From an uncultured Methanosarcinales archaeon (lineage in GTDB: Archaea; Halobacteriota; Methanosarcinia; Methanotrichales; Methanotrichaceae), in NCBI GenBank assembly GCA_937864385.1, contig CALMJN010000159.1:1-7000 (forward strand): a stretch of DNA of 7,000 nt, given 5' to 3'. Below, in pieces: positions 5,102 through 7,000 of the stretch; within the stretch, counting starts at the first letter, position 1, and each line of letters begins with the position of its first letter. The translations under genes and the position numbers were made by a program. Below the pieces are notes generated by a model that ran no database searches, was not told the origin of the DNA, and was given only the letters and a program-made list of their open reading frames with translations.

Positions 5102-6363
5102 TCCTGAATAAATCCGGCTCTGATGCGAGAAGGCATCTCCTGGGCGGGGGGAGCAGCCATCTCTGGAGAGCCCGCATCCAGGAGACGGCCTATGCGGCCG
5201 GCGGCCTTCTCCAGAAACTTCTGGCTGGTCCGATCCGGCTCTTGAAGCAGGGCCAGCACCGCCAGGCCCTTGGTCTGGCCATTGCCGAAGATGGGTGCAG
5301 AGATCCAGCTTTTTCCGGTCGCCTGGGTGGGGTGAATGAGGGGCTGGCTCAGGAGCCGCACAGTCTCTGCTCCCTCGATAAAGCTGATCAGCTCCTCCAC
5401 TGAGCCGTGCAGAGCCCGCAGCTGCAGCCCCTCCTGCTCTAAGAGGAATATGCCAGCCACCTCCGCTCCCGGCGTCCCGGATACCATATGGCTGAGGACG
5501 CCGCCAAGCATTCGGTCCGGGTCCAGGCCAGAGAGGCAGCTCTCGGTCAGCCCCTCCAGGGCCAAAAGCTCCCGGCTCTCATTCATCATTTCGATCTCTT
5601 TCTCTTTTCTGGCGGTGATGTCCAGGACATTGCCCAAAATAGCCCTCTTGCCCTCATATTCGATGGGAACGGTGCGAAACTCTATCCAGCGAGATGTACC
5701 GTCTTTGCGCCGCACCCTGGACTCATAAACCGGCACGTCGGAGGAAGGATCGCTCTTTAGGCGGCTGACGCAGGCCATGTCATCAGGCTTGATCAGTTGC
5801 CAGAAAGGCAGGCCCAGCAGGCTCTCCGCAGAGGTGCCGAATATCTCTCCCAGCTTGGGGTTGACCAGCCGGAAGGCCCCCTCCTGCAATATGTAAATGC
5901 CTGCCAGAGCGTTTTCCACAATGCTCCTGTGGATCCTCTCCGATCTCTCTATCTGAGATTGCATGGCTCTCTGGCTGGATTTGAACCTGGCCTCCAGGAT
6001 CAGGTTCTCGAAGACATAAGGCAGGCTCTTAAAGCTCTCCAGGCTTTTAACCACATATTTGGTGGCCCGGTTCTCAAATGCCACCACCGCCATCTCCGTG
6101 GTTCCGTGACCGGAGACCATGACCACGGGTATATCCTGATCCAGTTTTCTGATGCGCACCAATACATCCAGGCCCCCCATTCCAGGCAAAACCAGATCCA
6201 CGGATATGAGGTCATAGGCTTTGGAGGAGATCATCTCCAGGCCCTCCTCTCCAGAAGCGGCATAATCCAGGAAGAACTCATCATGCCTTCTAAAGCCCAT
6301 CTTGATCAGCTCGGCATGCTCCGGATCGTCCTCAATGATCAGAATGCGAAATGGCTCTGGCAT
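5098..6363 (-). CDS. Receiver-PAS-GAF response regulator without DNA-binding domain
   Basis: This predicted cytoplasmic signalling protein has no membrane segment. Residue numbers here count from a GTG three codons upstream. The receiver domain (about 8-125) has acidic residues E14-D15-D16, phospho-acceptor D59 in SVDLVLPGMGG, S87 and K109, so it is intact. A helical linker (about 125-148) leads to a PAS domain (about 148-255, ending GNVLDITARKEKE). A GAF-like region follows (about 270-400), then a short tail. There is no histidine kinase, HTH or cyclic-nucleotide domain, so the output is probably a protein contact. ATG at 6363-6361 is preferred: GGGAG lies 8 nt before it, whereas the GTG at 6372-6370 overlaps that Shine-Dalgarno. 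The product is then 421 residues. No cognate kinase is present here. Confidence 0.85.
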   Translation of the reverse strand: MPEPFRILIIEDDPEHAELIKMGFRRHDEFFLDYAASGEEGLEMISSKAYDLISVDLVLPGMGGLDVLVRIRKLDQDIPVVMVSGHGTTEMAVVAFENRATKYVVKSLESFKSLPYVFENLILEARFKSSQRAMQSQIERSERIHRSIVENALAGIYILQEGAFRLVNPKLGEIFGTSAESLLGLPFWQLIKPDDMACVSRLKSDPSSDVPVYESRVRRKDGTSRWIEFRTVPIEYEGKRAILGNVLDITARKEKEIEMMNESRELLALEGLTESCLSGLDPDRMLGGVLSHMVSGTPGAEVAGIFLLEQEGLQLRALHGSVEELISFIEGAETVRLLSQPLIHPTQATGKSWISAPIFGNGQTKGLAVLALLQEPDRTSQKFLEKAAGRIGRLLDAGSPEMAAPPAQEMPSRIRAGFIQD

Positions 6364-6371
6364 GAAAAGCA

Positions 6372-6376
6372 CTCCC
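6372..6376 (-). promoter_or_regulatory. Ribosome binding site deciding the regulator's start
   Basis: GGGAG on the minus strand is followed by 8 nt and then ATG at 6363-6361. The alternative GTG (6372-6370) overlaps the motif and could not be served by it, so the ATG is the likely start. Confidence 0.65.
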
Positions 6377-6401
6377 TCTGGCTAATTTAGAATACGGAAA
6401 T

Positions 6402-6412
6402 GCAATATTTCT
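6402..6412 (-). promoter_or_regulatory. TATA-like box of the receiver-PAS-GAF gene
   Basis: The minus strand reads GAAATATTGC within an AT-rich patch. Normal archaeal spacing predicts a start near 6381, which leaves a leader of about 18 nt that just contains the GGGAG ribosome binding site. A second AT-rich candidate is CTAAATTA near 6390-6383. Confidence 0.4.
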
Positions 6413-6463
6413 ATCTTTCTGCCAGTCCCGGCCTCATCGCCCCGGGCATTTCCCATCCCACCA

Positions 6464-6476
6464 TAGTTTTATTTGC
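6464..6476 (+). promoter_or_regulatory. TATA-like box of the beta-helix protein gene
   Basis: TAGTTTTATTTGC on the plus strand is centred about 28 nt upstream of the ATG at 6498. The predicted transcript would therefore start almost at the initiation codon and be leaderless or nearly so. An AGGA 3 nt before the ATG is too close to be a normal Shine-Dalgarno. Confidence 0.45.
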
Positions 6477-6497
6477 GATCAGGCTCATCCAGGATTG

Positions 6498-7000
6498 ATG
6501 AAAGCTTTGCATGTACTCGTTCTTCTGCTATTCTTCTCCTCCTGCCAGGCAAAGACGCTGACAGTGGATGCAAAAGGGTCCGGCGATGCTCTGGATCTGG
6601 AGGGTGCCATTTCACTGGCCACAGATGGCGACAGCATCCTGATCATGCCCGGAAACTACTCCGGGGCAAAGGTGGACCGGAGCCTGAATATCACTGGAAG
6701 ACCGGGCGCAAATTTTATGGGCAGCTTGACCGTAGCCTCCCCTGGCTGCAGGATATCGGATATAGACATCACCGGTCCGGAGGATGATTCCTCAATCAGC
6801 CTCGTCTCCTCCGGCATCAGTGTCAACGGCTGCAATATCTCCTCTCTCGCGAATGCAGTCTCTATTTTGGGAGACGACAACCGGGTAGAAAACTGCTCCA
6901 TAACCTCTCCCCGGGCAGTAGATATAAGGGGAGCGAAAAATGCTGTCCTGGCCAGCAGCATCTCGGGAGAGACGGCAGTAGTCTTCAACCGCACCTGGGG
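6498..7000 (+). CDS. Exported right-handed beta-helix (NosD/pectin-lyase-like) protein, 5' part
   Basis: An uninterrupted frame of 167 codons runs from ATG at 6498 off the window end. Residues 1-18 look like a secretion signal: a lysine at 2, a hydrophobic core ALHVLVLLLFF, and possible cleavage after CQA. The mature part begins LTVDAKGSGD, then SILIMPGNYSG (46-56), an opening seen in parallel beta-helix surface proteins. Rung-like units follow: PGCRISDIDI, NGCNISSL, ENCSITSP and LASSISGE, with equivalent positions C84, C112, C133 and S153. Five N-X-S/T sites (N53, N64, N113, N132, N164) suit a glycosylated surface protein. FSSC at 13-16 is not a good lipobox. The binding partner or function cannot be told from this part. 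It is divergent from the regulator gene. Confidence 0.72.
   Translation, partial: MKALHVLVLLLFFSSCQAKTLTVDAKGSGDALDLEGAISLATDGDSILIMPGNYSGAKVDRSLNITGRPGANFMGSLTVASPGCRISDIDITGPEDDSSISLVSSGISVNGCNISSLANAVSILGDDNRVENCSITSPRAVDIRGAKNAVLASSISGETAVVFNRTW

Noticed and set aside
5797..6390. A 197-residue plus-strand ORF opposite the regulator
   Set aside because: It is the complement of conserved receiver and PAS coding sequence, with no credible domain or promoter.
6537..6548. Lipobox in the beta-helix protein (FSSC)
   Set aside because: The residue at -3 is phenylalanine and no typical LAGC-like pattern is present. Cleavage after CQA by signal peptidase I fits better.
6656..6994. A 112-residue minus-strand ORF opposite the beta-helix gene
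   Set aside because: The plus frame has a signal peptide, promoter spacing and repeat units; the minus frame shows none of these.

Overview
The window reads as chromosomal DNA from a methanogenic euryarchaeon. It has moderately high GC in its genes and archaeal-type TATA elements. The tRNA intron has a canonical bulge-helix-bulge, there is an archaeal Fap7/AK6 adenylate kinase-like ATPase, the leuD-leuB pair is of archaeal type, and a receiver-PAS regulator lacks a DNA-binding output. The mix of genes resembles Methanothrix (Methanosaeta) or another member of the Methanosarcinales. That placement is an impression from protein character, not a database result.

Layout from left to right. Positions 1-153 are AT-rich with no convincing gene; there is a possible truncated leaderless start leaving the left edge. 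A minus-strand tRNA-Lys(UUU) gene with a 17-nt intron lies at 154-247. Next come leuB (335-1459) and leuD (1456-1965), both minus strand and overlapping by 4 nt, with a 9-bp hairpin across the leuB stop codon. Upstream of leuD there is a TATA-like box, then about 84 nt that can fold into one long nested hairpin enclosing a 10-codon ORF with a strong Shine-Dalgarno. I see no gene between there and 2395. A plus-strand operon follows with overlapping genes: argD (2396-3550), hisC (3534-4604) and a fap7/AK6-like gene (4595-5101). It meets tail to tail, with a 4-nt overlap, a minus-strand receiver-PAS-GAF regulator (about 5098-6363). A divergent intergenic region then leads to the 5' part of an exported beta-helix protein (plus strand, from 6498 and cut by the window end).

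Functionally, most of the window is amino acid biosynthesis: the isopropylmalate isomerase small subunit and dehydrogenase (leucine, or the homologous coenzyme B chain-elongation steps), acetylornithine aminotransferase (arginine) and histidinol-phosphate aminotransferase (histidine). A ribosome-biogenesis ATPase is translationally coupled to the aminotransferases. The least ordinary feature is the structured leader with its small ORF in front of leuD-leuB, which may be an undescribed cis-regulatory RNA. The tRNA-Lys gene is also notable: it has a clean intron but two mismatched base pairs in the mature cloverleaf. I found no mobile element, CRISPR array or defence system.
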